NCBI GenBank assembly: GCA_026545765.1
Contig: CM048839.1
Coordinates: 6,373,835-6,437,834 of the forward strand
DNA from: Plantago major
Taxonomy: Eukaryota > Streptophyta > Magnoliopsida > Lamiales > Plantaginaceae
Length of the DNA stretch: 64,000 nt
Reading direction: 5' to 3'
Shown here: piece by piece, positions 12,309-22,979 of the stretch
Numbering within the stretch: position 1 is the first letter of the stretch
How the letters are laid out: every line of letters starts with the position of its first letter
Program-made: the position numbers and the translations under genes
Notes under the pieces: generated by a model
Database searches by the model: none
What the model was told of the DNA's origin: nothing
The model's input: only the letters and a program-made list of their open reading frames with translations

Positions 12309-12437
12309 CCTATCCTGATTTTTGCTTCTGTTCTTGCTTACTGAATTCACTGATAGTCTTTTTTCTTATTCTGTTCTTGCTTATTGAATTCAATAAGCAA
12401 GAACAAAGCACAAGAACAAAGCAAAAATCAGGATAGG
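12309..12437. repeat. Nested palindrome replacing the U6 3' end
   Basis: The core at 12372-12405 is a perfect 34-bp palindrome centred on an EcoRI-like GAATTC. Around it, an outer inverted pair (CCTATCCTGATTTTTGC at 12309-12325 and its complement ending at 12437) extends the fold to about 129 bp with internal mismatches. It starts right where U6 homology stops. Confidence 0.85.
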
Positions 12438-12519
12438 ACTAGCAGTGAATTCAATAATTGTCTGACAATTCTTGCAGGCAATCTGTTTGACAAATTGTCT
12501 CAGTGAGGAACGCTAACTA
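12438..12519. other. Leader of the PPR relic
   Basis: Short spacer between the palindrome and the first PPR reading frame. Confidence 0.3.
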
Positions 12520-13973
12520 ATGGCATTGTCCCACTTAATTCCTACTAAACATCATCAACCCTTCATGCCACTGCTCACCAGAATCAATCCCATTTCTTCA
12601 TCAGCATCACCACTCTCCGATAACGACACTTTCGTTACTTCTGCAGTTTCCATCCTGAAGCACCACCGGTCGAAAACCAGGTGGTCTCACCTTCGCTCTC
12701 TGCTTACCAATAATACCCTCATTTCAGTTTTCAGAAATCGCTATCCAGCTCCGTAACAATGCCCACCTTATGGACCGTTTCTTTCACTTCACTCTCCAAC
12801 ATTCTCTCTGCTCACACACCCTCTGTTCCTACTCCACTGTCATTCATACTCTCTCCCGTTTGAGGCTCGTACTCGTGTACGAGGCGCTAACGCTGATAAA
12901 ATCGGCCACGTGTGCATTTCCTTCGTCCAATGGTGTAACTAGCACACGTTCAGTTGCAATACTTGACGCACTTGTTAAAACTTAAAGGGCTAGTGGCGCT
13001 GCCCCTTTTGTGTTTGATTTGCTGGCCAAAGCATGATTGGAGTCGAAGAAGATAGACTTTTCTAACTCCTCATTGAAATATATGAAAAGTTAAAGTCAAA
13101 GAATGTGCTTCTGAGGATTAGTACTTGTAATTCTTTGATTGAGCTTGTTTGCAGAAATCGTGGTGGCTTTGCATGGTACAGTTTGTATCAGAAAATGTTT
13201 GGCCTCGATGTTCACAAAAAGAGTTGTAATGGGGAAGGGTGAAGGTTGTTAACCCCTCTGCGGATACATTGAATATGGTTATGCATGGTTTTCGTCGAGA
13301 GGGTTTGGTTAATAAGGTGGAGGAGGTGAGGGAAGAAATGGAGAGGATTCGTTGTGTGCCGAATCTATATAGTTACAATGTGTTAATGGCCGCATATTCT
13401 GATCTTGGAAGAATCGAAGAATGTATGAGGCTATGGCAGGACATTGAGAATAAAGGCTTGCTGCGTGATACGATGACCTACAATACAGTTATAGGTGGCT
13501 TTTGTGCGATTGGGGAGGTCGGTAAGGCTGAGGAAATTTACAGAGAAATGGTGATGAAAGGCGTGGAGACTGGAGAGTACTTGTATCACTTTCTAGCATC
13601 TCATTACTGGTCATTGTGAGATTGGGGATGTCGATTCCGCGATGCTGTTACATGAGGATATGTGCAGGAAACATTTTAGTCCAGGGGGTACGACTCTTAA
13701 TTCAATTGTCAGATCACTTTGCAACAAGAATGACATTTCTGCAGCTGTGGAGTTCTGCAAAATCAAAGTGAAGAAACACGATGCCTTTCTGGAGAAGGAG
13801 AATTACGAAAGCTTGGTTAGAGGTTTATGCAAGGAGGGAAAGTTAGAAAAGGCTTTAAGATTTCAGGCTGAGATGGTACGGAAGGGGTTTGAACCAAATC
13901 CAGAGATATACTATAATGCATTTATTGATGGTTATATGAAACAAGGGGATGAAACAATGATACTCGCTGACTG
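12520..13973 (+). pseudogene. PPR (P-class) protein gene, broken by frameshifts and stops
   Basis: A chain of frames on one strand reads as one PPR protein: 12520-12756, then a shifted frame through 12985 ending in a stop, then a part with several stops to about 13240, then 13239-13619, then a shift into 13642-13974. The later blocks contain clear 35-residue PPR signatures such as PNLYSYNVLMAAYSDLGR, DTMTYNTVIGGFCAIGE and NPEIYYNAFIDGYMKQG. PPR proteins bind organelle RNA. The N-terminal region resembles Arabidopsis At2g15980-type proteins, which is a memory-based guess. At least four breaks make a functional product unlikely. Confidence 0.8.
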
Positions 13974-14528
13974 AATCTCTCAGGAAGAAGTAGATTTCGA
14001 CATGAGCCAACCTGATGAAGCAAAGATGGCCTCGCGCAGTCTCAAAGAAAAGGCAGTACTGGTTGCTGTAAGCTGTGGACCTTGTTCTGTCAGCATGTGG
14101 TAATTGTCTTCTCTTATTTGCAAGATAACTATGTTCTTCAAGTTGAAGCTTCCTCTTTTACATGTTAAACTCTTTTGTCGAACCGTGTAAATTTCTGTAG
14201 GCTATTATTGACAAGTGACAATTGTGATTAGTTGATCCTGCAAGATTTCACATCCAAAATTGATTCTGAAAGATGTGCTATGCTAATGGTCTTTATCAAT
14301 CACAATCTGCTTACAGATAAAATTATATAGATAAAATTATATAAACTAAGGAAGTTTTTCTTGTAGCAGCCATCTAAGCACCACATTTTATTCCTATAGC
14401 AATTGGGACCATGTCATAAGTGAATCACCATGGTTGGGCTTTTTCTTCTCTTGTTTATTCTTTCAAGTGTAAATTTTTTTTTTTTAAATCCTTTAATATA
14501 AGAGAAAGATACTCATCTTCCCTCCTCT
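13974..14528. other. Spacer between the PPR relic and the DUF1645 gene
   Basis: No gene seen. The end nearest 14528 is expected to be promoter of the DUF1645 gene. Confidence 0.4.
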
Positions 14529-14535
14529 TATATAA
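14529..14535 (+). promoter_or_regulatory. Probable TATA box of the DUF1645 gene
   Basis: TATATAA lies 76 bp upstream of the start codon at 14611, a suitable place for a core promoter with a short leader. Sequence match only. Confidence 0.45.
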
Positions 14536-14610
14536 CACAAAGTTCCACATCATTAAAATCCTCTTGACAGAAAGACACTCATTTTTCCTCATTCTCTACA
14601 GGTACCAAAG

Positions 14611-15609
14611 ATGGAGATGGAGGTGATCATGCCAAGTCCTCCAACAGACTCTAATTACGGCACCGCGAGCACGTCGCCCTACCTAAGCGCGTCGTCCAGT
14701 CCCCAACGCTTCAACTCCCTCTTTTTCAGCGCTCCTGGCAGCCCCACCCACTTCTCCAGCTCCGAAATCCCCTTCAACTGGGAACAGAAGCCCGGGATTC
14801 CAAAATCCGAAGTCAGTACCACCACCTCTTCCAATTATGGTGATGTTGATGAAAATCTTGAAGAAATCGACTTTGCATTCGACTTCAGTAGTCAGTTGGA
14901 TAAGGGCTCTTTGTCAGCAGCGGATGAGTTATTCGACAGGGGCAAGATCAAGCCGTTGAAACCGCCTCCAAGATTCCAGCACGACCGTAACAAGTCAGCA
15001 GTCGATTCACCAAAGTCACCTCGGTCGCCCAAGAAATTGATCAAGGAAGCGTTCTCTCCTCGTCAGAAGAAGGAATCCGACCCCTTCGCAGAAGCAGCAG
15101 CAGCGGAACAAACTAGCAAAGATATCATCCAGGAAACTATTCCAAGTCCCAGAACGAACGGCACAAGATCGCTATCCAGTTTTAGAGTTTCCGACCTTCT
15201 ATTCGACCCGGAATTCAACCAAGAAGAAGAGCCAGCAAAGAGTTCTAATTCAACCTGGTACAAGAAATGGAGAATCAAGGACTTGCTATTGTTCAGAAGC
15301 GCGTCCGAAAACAGGACGACGGAGCAGAATCAGGCTCAAAAGTATGCTTTGTTCAAGAAGACTCAGCAAGATGACATGAAGAATTTAAGCTTCAGGTCCA
15401 TTGACACCGTCCGATCAGCCTCCGCCAGGCGAAAAACGGGACCTCCGGTTTCGCCTCATGAATTGCATTATACAGCCAACAGAGCAGCTTCAGAGGAGAT
15501 GAAGAAAAAAACTTTCTTGCCATACAAACAGGGTGTGTTGGGCTGCTTGAAGTTCCGTTCTGATGCTCATGAAATGTCCAAAGGAATTGGTTCAATATCT
15601 CGGGGATGA
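14611..15609 (+). CDS. DUF1645 family protein
   Basis: Single-exon gene of 332 aa. Conserved blocks in order: a Ser/Pro-rich N-terminus, PFNWEQKPGIPK (about residues 51-62), the acidic block EIDFAFDFS (about 85-93), ADELFDRGKIKPLKPPPRF (about 103-122), a basic Ser-rich middle and WRIKDLLLFRSASE (about 218-231). These match the plant-specific DUF1645 family. A rice member (OsSGL) has been linked to grain size and stress tolerance, but the biochemical role of the family is unknown. No membrane segment or signal peptide is visible, and a nuclear location is plausible from the basic stretches. A second in-frame ATG follows at codon 3; I kept the first. Confidence 0.9.
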   Translation: MEMEVIMPSPPTDSNYGTASTSPYLSASSSPQRFNSLFFSAPGSPTHFSSSEIPFNWEQKPGIPKSEVSTTTSSNYGDVDENLEEIDFAFDFSSQLDKGSLSAADELFDRGKIKPLKPPPRFQHDRNKSAVDSPKSPRSPKKLIKEAFSPRQKKESDPFAEAAAAEQTSKDIIQETIPSPRTNGTRSLSSFRVSDLLFDPEFNQEEEPAKSSNSTWYKKWRIKDLLLFRSASENRTTEQNQAQKYALFKKTQQDDMKNLSFRSIDTVRSASARRKTGPPVSPHELHYTANRAASEEMKKKTFLPYKQGVLGCLKFRSDAHEMSKGIGSISRG

Positions 15610-17116
15610 ATATTCAATTCTTTGCTTCTTAATAATTTGTCATGATATATTGTTTAATCTTTGGTTTGTTCATATATATACAAGTTCTTTAAATTCTTTG
15701 GGAGCTATAATACAATTTCACACTTTGTAATATGGTCAATAATGAATTAATCTCACTATGGTTTGAGAATTCAGATAAATATCCTTACAAATTCTTGCAT
15801 ATATATTGATATGAGTTTGTGAAATACACCAGTTGTGGGTTCTGATCTTAGATTTAGAAGATAAAATTTTGCTAAATAAAATATTAAAACCTGTTGGGAT
15901 GGACGATGATTAAATACGTAAACCATTTGAGATCACAAAAATATAACGTGGAAGTCGGTACTCAGTACAAATTACAGACTCCTACGTGTGAAACATCAAA
16001 GGTGAGAGTTAATAGAAATGAGTACAAGTTGAGGTTTTAATAATCTTGTTTATGGATTATGGATCATTCAGAAAGTTGAAGAATTCTAATAAAGAATTTT
16101 AAATTCTGCATCGTTGCTTTCATTTTTCCTATATTCATCATCGTGTTCGTCAACAACTAGAAAGGCTTTTAATTACATCCTCTATGTTATAACGTCAGTT
16201 TTAGTGTTTTGTAGTATCTAGTAGTGTTCAAGGAGGTTAGACAAGTAAAATTGAGTATCTCATTTTAAAACTGTAATTGAATCCGAACTCAACTCAGCTT
16301 GTCAACAACACGAATTAATTTTTAAATTCGCGAGTCATAATAATTAAGTTTGACTTCGATTCATTTGGCCTTAACTTGGATTAATGTTATACTGCAACAT
16401 GATCTAAAATTAACCCGTAATAACATCATCATCAAGATAATTAAGGAGGAGGATTAAGTTGTGTTTGCACGTTTGATCGAATCAGTCACGTCAGTAAGTT
16501 GAATTGTCTAAAGTCAAGCAAACATATGAATAATGACTTGTAACGGCTTAGGAGTAAATCATTATCTTGAGGTTTAAAATGGTTTTCCATTAGTATCAGA
16601 TTACGTCTCTTCTCTTTCTATTGCTATTGGTTGGGAAACATCTTGTTGCGAATCCGGAATAACACAGAGCTTATCGTCATAGCATATAACATGAACCACA
16701 CCATAAAATCAATTAACCATTTCTAAATTTCAACTATTCATAAGCTAACAAAATCATTACTCAAATAAACGACTGTATTCTCGATGTAACATTATTCATG
16801 TCCCTAAAAGTCGCATATCACTTTCTTTTCGTTTATGGTAACTTTAAAATTCCATGAATCAAGATTGACATACAATCTATATACAAATGTGACTAAGCTT
16901 ATTAGTTAGAGTAACATCATTAAGTGGGGACAGTTTAGATTATGCAAAAGGTGAGGCCACCAACCTTGTGCAATTAACTATACATCTAAAGGTAAAGAAA
17001 AGCTCAAATGATGTTGTAATAACGGAAAAGAATTTGTAATGAAAACCTGTAACTGTACTGTTTTCTTTTCCATGGCTTCTTTTAAGTTGTACATTGCATT
17101 CGTAGCATACCTAGAT
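15610..17116. other. Intergenic region after the DUF1645 gene
   Basis: AT-rich sequence without a convincing reading frame, RNA gene or clear element. The first 150 bases are likely 3' UTR. Confidence 0.5.
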
Positions 17117-17124
17117 GAGGTAAC

Positions 17125-17159
<35 letters not shown>

Positions 17160-17176
17160 AAAAGGAGGTAACATGA
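17117..17176 (-). mobile_element. Poly(A)-only retroposed insertion (read as poly-T here)
   Basis: A run of 30 T (17129-17158) is flanked by perfect 12-bp direct repeats GAGGTAACATGA (17117-17128 and 17165-17176), with only GAAAAG between the run and the right repeat. A poly(A) tract bounded by target-site duplications is the mark of LINE-driven retroposition, here with almost no cargo. Confidence 0.65.
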
Positions 17177-17379
17177 GTTTCATTTTAGCCTAATGGTGCT
17201 TGTAATCATTTTTAGACAGGTGTTGACACCTTAATGCTCCACAAAGAAGATTCATCACTAGTATCTAATTTGTTTATTTCTCAGGATTGGTTTGCAACCA
17301 TTTACCCTCTGTCGTTTTGGAAAAAATGAACATATGGATATACTAGGCGACAAAGTAGTCATTTTTATCTCCATCTAAT
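17177..17379. other. Spacer
   Basis: No gene or clear element. Confidence 0.3.
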
Positions 17380-18165
17380 GCTCTATTTACCACTGGCTTT
17401 TCAGCTAACTTTTCAGCTTCATTAGTTTTTTTTTTTACCATAGACTAATAAATATTTCGTTATGTGAACGCACAGCTTCTTAAATCAGCTAGCTAGTTAA
17501 GAAGCTACCCAAGTTAACTTTTTTTTTAAAGAAGCTCCTTCTTATCTTTTTCATTCCGAAAATATCCCTGACCTAAATTAGAAAAAAAAGAAGGAAAAAC
17601 TACCCGTTTTTATTATTTACTCGTGTTCCATCTTTACTGCCGTATTATTTGTAGACCACATGGAAGGTCATTAGAATTCTCGACTTATATTTTATATTGT
17701 TGGATCATTTGTTATACATTTTGTGTACTTGTTTGCAACTAGCATAAAAATTAATGCATCCGCATCTCTTTAAAATGCATACATGTAGTACACATCAATT
17801 ACTGATTTTTTCATTACTAAGTAAAATACTCAACGAATATTTCTTTCAACTTCTGATAATTTTGATGATGCTATTAAAGTGGCGATGTAAAGTACATTGA
17901 ATATATATTAGAATAATTGGACAAAATGTGATGTACTATTATTTAAAAAACTATAGACTAATAATACGATGAGAAAGGTTAAAGAAAATAAAAATAAGAG
18001 TAATGCCCTTTTATGTTATTTTACAAAATACCAGCTAGCTTATCAGCTAATTTGCTAAACACCTACATTTAAAATCAGCTAGCTTCTCAGCTAGTTAATC
18101 AGCTCCCTAATCAGCTACCTAACCAGCTACCAGCTAGCTTTTCAGCTAGTTTTGCTAAACAGAGC
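17380..18165. mobile_element. Non-autonomous DNA transposon with AGCTAGCT-rich ends
   Basis: Left end GCTCTATTTACCACTGGCTT and right end (reverse complement GCTCTGTTTAGCAAAACTAG) form degenerate inverted repeats, with many subterminal AGCTAGCTT/TCAGCTAG motifs. The same end type bounds the shorter element at 62194-62460. No coding sequence and no clear target duplication, so the superfamily is uncertain (hAT is possible). Confidence 0.6.
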
Positions 18166-18724
18166 CAAAATCTAAAATATAGTTTGAGTTAAACGGTTAA
18201 AGCCAAGCTTTTGAATGTTGGGGGATTTTTTTCTCGCACTAGATGAGTATTGTATCGAAGACTATTCGTAACCTATTATGGAGCATCATTATGCTCTTTT
18301 TAAACATTTTCCATCTTATATATATGATAAAAGTGATGATGACAATTGAAAACTAAATATGCCACATAACCCAAAAGCTGACGTGGCAAATCCAAGCCAA
18401 TAAAAAATAAAATTTTAATCAGCCTATATTTGATCTATTAGTTGAGCTATATTTCGAAGATTCCTTTTCATAGCAAGCTTTGAAAAGAATGGTTGTTTTG
18501 TTTCCCTACTTATTTGGGTTTTTAAATTTAAATATTCTTGAAATTCCCATCATTATTTACCCAAGTCAATTATGTTTGTTACAGAAAGATACGCATAGTC
18601 CACATATTTCATCCTGTAACTCATATACGCAACCCTATATATATCTGATGCCAGTCTTGATCCTGAGCCAACAAACCATCTTCATCAGGGTCTACGATTA
18701 TCTTATACTGTCTTTACTATTGCG
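18166..18724. other. Spacer upstream of the F-box-like gene
   Basis: AT-rich. A short frame from 18480 overlaps the F-box exon in another phase and is not credible as a gene. Confidence 0.4.
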
Positions 18725-19474
18725 ATGTGTTCTTCAAGCTTATCAAGGACGTCCCAGTCTCACATTCGATGTTTGCCAGATGATTTGGTCACTATCATTA
18801 TGGAGAAGATTGCATTTCAATCCACTGATGCATGGGTAAAAATAACCAGCAGGTGACTTCACCATCGTCTATTAATCTCATACTTATATTTACTCGGTTT
18901 GTCATCTATTTAACTAACCTTTACATTCTTCATAATTGTTATCCACATTTTTATGTGTTGGAAAACGTACCAAGTGTTCTAAAAAATCTACATATTGATG
19001 TGTCAACAATTGTTCCTCAACCAATGATCGAAAAGATGGTAGCTGCACAAAATTCCGAGGCAATATTTAGAAAATCACTGGTATGAAACATACCACAATA
19101 AACCAATAAATTTCTCATTCTGTAATTTCATTCAAGTTGTTATATAAAATAACGTTCCTTTTACATTTCCATCTCAGCAAGCGTTCTTCGAGCAAGGGAA
19201 TGAAACTGAAGCATACAAACTGATGGATATGGCAATCACATTGGAACACAACCAAGCAGAGTATTGTTTTAACTATATGAAGCTTTTCAGTGGAGATGAA
19301 GCAATTCGTCATGAAGGTGTTTATGGATTAGCAAAGCTGAAGGCCGATCAAGTTCGAAATAAAATATTAACATTTTACAACAACAATCTATTGCAATCAA
19401 ATAGTAAAAAGCATTTCGTGAATAGTCTTTTCCCTACATTACTGTTAACGATATTCACAATGTTAGATCAATAA
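18725..19474 (+). CDS. F-box At2g35280/At1g67623-like gene, possibly decayed
   Basis: From ATG 18725 the frame gives a basic leader and an F-box start, CLPDDLVTIIMEKIAFQSTD. An in-frame stop follows unless an intron begins at a GT near 18854. A second coding block ending at 19080 reads VPQPMIEKMVAAQNSEAIFRK and ends at a GT donor. A third begins after an AG at 19178 and reads QAFFEQGNETEAYKLMDMAI, then EAIRHEGVYGLAKLKADQV. This order (F-box, then a repeat-like helical segment with a YxLMDMAI motif) is that of small plant F-box proteins of the At2g35280/At1g67623 type, which would act in SCF ubiquitin ligases. The acceptor of exon 2 is not obvious, so the gene may be a relic. Confidence 0.5.
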
Positions 19475-20509
19475 TTAAAAATTCCGTAGCTAAGAATGTG
19501 GTTTTTTGGCTGTTTATTGATGCTAAATTATTATATTCAGGCAATCATACTTTCAATCGAATATAGGTATATAAATCAACATATGCAATTGAAATAGGAA
19601 ATTAAGAACAAAACTTTTACATACTATACCAGATCGGAAAAAAATCCTGAATTTCCTTTATCAGCTCATCTGTAACCCATCGAGATATCGACTTAAGCAT
19701 CCAGATCTGAAACAATATGTATAAGAATTCATTTTAGTTATTCTGTGTAGAACTCTTTACGAAATCATAAACAAAACATGTCTTTTGAATTGATTGACCT
19801 TGAAATTAACTCAGTTTTGATTGCATGCATCAAAGGAATAGTACATACTTAGTAACTGTCGGTCTATATTCAAACCGACGAATATGTTCTGGATCAAATA
19901 ATCCTACATTATTTGATTCACTGCCCATCCCAAATCGATAATAAACAACAACAGATCTTAGGGGGTTTGATTACAAACAACGAACCATGCAATATTCGGA
20001 TTTTATAATTACAATAAACTTTGAAATAAACCTTGAAAGCTTACCCAAATCCGATTATATTTATGATGTTTTTGTAATCAAATCACAGAATTTGTTTCCG
20101 AAACTCTTGAACAGACGATTGTTGGTAAATGTACTCCCAAATCTTATGCAACCTATCAATAAGAATTTTGTGTAATTTGGTGAATCAAGGTATAGATTGG
20201 ACATGAGTTGCTAATGTGAGAGTAAATCGGGTTGTTGTCATAGAGAGAGAAAACGATGGTGGGCTGAAGAATATAGAATTGAGGATTGTTGGTTATGGCT
20301 ACAATTTATATATAGTTAGTATTTATAGCATCACTTAATTGTACAACATTTTGTTAGGTTGTTATAATTCGCGAATTATCCTGAATCTTCCTAATCTGAC
20401 ATGTCGACTTTTTTTTATCTAGCTGAGCCTCTGTTTTTTTTTTTTAGAAAATTGATATGTAACTACTTAAAAATTTAATTGTTTATTTTATTATATTTGT
20501 AGTAATTCA
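19475..20509. other. Spacer before the Helitron
   Basis: Mostly AT-rich. On the minus strand near 19612-19700 a short frame reads SISRWVTDELIKEIQDFF, which looks protein-like but which I cannot place. No other gene seen. The 5' terminus of the Helitron should lie somewhere before 20510 but was not recognised. Confidence 0.4.
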
Positions 20510-21589
20510 ATGGACGTTGAACGTCCCAAGTCCTCGGAACATATGGATCCACCTAAATGTTTTAATGATGCGCCTACTTCAACTGGAAAGAGAACAAGAG
20601 TTTCAAACAGTCCGAGTACACCATCTCCGCTGATGGATATTACTAATGGTAATACTCTATTGTAACTAAATATATTTTACAATGAATATATATCTCATCA
20701 TATGTATGTGCAATATATCTCATTATTTTATTTATCATGATGAAACGCTACAAGTTCTAAAAAGAACCGACCATCGTATCAAACACGTCGGACTATCGTA
20801 TCACCACTGAAGGACATCACCAATGGTAATTGATTATTCTATATCATTTTAAAGTTTATGTTCGAAGTTATGCACTTATAAAGCTCTTTAAAATATGGTA
20901 TTTGTTTCAGTATCTGGAACACGACAAACGAGCACGACACCAAAAGTTTGTTTAACTACACCAAATGTTGGTTTATTTAAACCCACTATACCGAAGTCCA
21001 TTAGCCACGACCAATCAAGCATTCCGCTGAGATGTGTTACAGATGGTATAATATATAATTAGTTTTTCAGTCTTTGTATCATTAAATATTCATTCATCAA
21101 TGTAGTTAATGTTTATTATATAAATATCATTATAGTAAATGGAAACATGTTCATCACTCCTGGCGTTGTCAATGATGTTCCCGAGAGGTCTACATCTGTT
21201 AAACCTGGAAAGCAACTAACTATTGGTCGGGATGTTCTTCATTAAGTTACAAAGCAAATCTCTGTGGATATTTCCTCGCCTGATATATATGAAACAATCA
21301 TCAAGTAAGTCGCCCTTTTTTTTATTGGAACTATACATTTACATGTAACTTGCTCTAATTATTACATGTATATTCATTTGCTCATAAAATAGGGAAAATG
21401 AATGAAGCCTACAAGGTTGTCATCGACTTCAATAAAAAGAACCTGAGATTCACTCTAACAATGAGGCGGCATCTCAAGTTACATCCTTTTGATTATTTCA
21501 TGTATCATGAAGACTCTAGGGGATATAGTAAGTTTTATACATTTTGACTTTTCTTTTTTTCGAATTATGATATCATGATGAGACAATAT

Positions 21590-21866
21590 TCTAACGTCTC
21601 ATTTGGTCTTTTTTAGTGATCTTTGTGAGTCTTTGTATTTAGTTTTGTAGTCTTTTTTAGTTCGTTTTACGCTTTGGTGTTTTGTAGAAATCTGTGTCTT
21701 TTGAGCCGTGTGAAGACAAGCTGGTTAGCATGGTCATTGTAGATTTTACGAGCTTAGCGTTGAATTTTCAGCATGGCCATGAGGAAATCGATCCGTCATG
21801 GTAGATTTTGTGAGTGGAGTCTATGTTTTGAAGATGGAAGCTCGCCGCGGCGAGATTATGAGAATG

Positions 21867-21923
<57 letters not shown>

Positions 21924-22830
21924 TCCCCTGTTTTGAAGAAAGATGCTTCATGGGTAGATTTTACGTTGGATATACAATGCGATTAAGAAGGCTACATGTG
22001 AAGCTATTTCCTCACTTGAAATGACGCAGTAATTAATTTCATATTCCTTATTAGATTAGAATTTTGATTCCTTCTGATTCATACTTCTTTTAACCTAGTT
22101 TTGAGAAAAAGCTCCAAGAGTCATACATTGACATTAAGACATCTTTGGAGCTTGGTTATTCATTGATTTGATTCATCAAGATTATTGGTATTGAATTCTC
22201 AATTATTGTTCTTCACAATTCTTCTCATATATGTTTCATATGATTATTACCATGAATCTTTGCATGCAATCATCAATTATGAGTAGCTAAACACCTTTGA
22301 ATACAGTAGTATGTGAAGATTATGCATATTCGTTCTAGGGTTTATCAAAGCACTCATATAAGTTAGTCTCGTATTAAATCTTCGTAAAAACCTTCAATTC
22401 GATAAGTCCGTATTAAATCCTCTAAATTGTTCATGTTTAAGGATCGTGAATTGACGACTCACGATTTCTCCAGTATAATATCTTCTAAGAACAATTGGTT
22501 GAATCGAATTGATTGATTTTATGTACAACGACCGTGTGACAAATATGAGTGCTATCCCTAGTTCGAATTAGCATAATTGGATCTTGCTACTGTATTCATC
22601 TTTCTCTCATTGATAATCGTTATCTTAGCTTTAGTTGAATTAGTTAGAAGTATAAACAAAACCATCAATCAGATTGTTACTCACAAGTATTTGTTTACTC
22701 TCACTGCTACATAGCCTGATTAATTCCCTAGAGATCGATCCTGAGTTAGGCTTTAGTCTACAACTACAGCTTATTCTCTCTAATTGCTTTTTAGAGTATA
22801 ATTTGAGCTCATCATATCATCTGTAGATTT
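21590..22830. mobile_element. LTR-like insertion inside Helitron A
   Basis: A 1.2 kb block that interrupts the Helitron coding order, with features I associate with plant Ty3-type LTRs: CTCGCCGCGGCGAG, a run of short T-rich segments, and TTCCCTAGAGATCGATCC with CTACAACTACAG near its right end. No coding sequence. The limits and the assignment are uncertain. Confidence 0.35.
21866..21920. repeat. (AT)n microsatellite
   Basis: A 55-bp AT dinucleotide run inside the insertion in Helitron A. Confidence 0.95.
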
Positions 22831-22835
22831 TCTCA

Positions 22836-22867
22836 ATATATATACATATATACATACATATATATAC

Positions 22868-22907
<40 letters not shown>

Positions 22908-22921
22908 ATACATATATATAC

Positions 22922-22969
<48 letters not shown>

Positions 22970-22970
22970 A
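22836..22970. repeat. (TATACA)n/(TA)n compound microsatellite
   Basis: About 135 bp of alternating TA runs and TACATA units directly before the next Helitron exon. It gives rise to spurious Tyr/Ile-rich frames on both strands. Confidence 0.95.
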
Positions 22971-22979
22971 ATTCCACGT

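Noticed and set aside
18480-18839. 119-residue frame upstream of the F-box block
   Set aside because: Overlaps the F-box exon in another phase and looks like random AT-rich translation.
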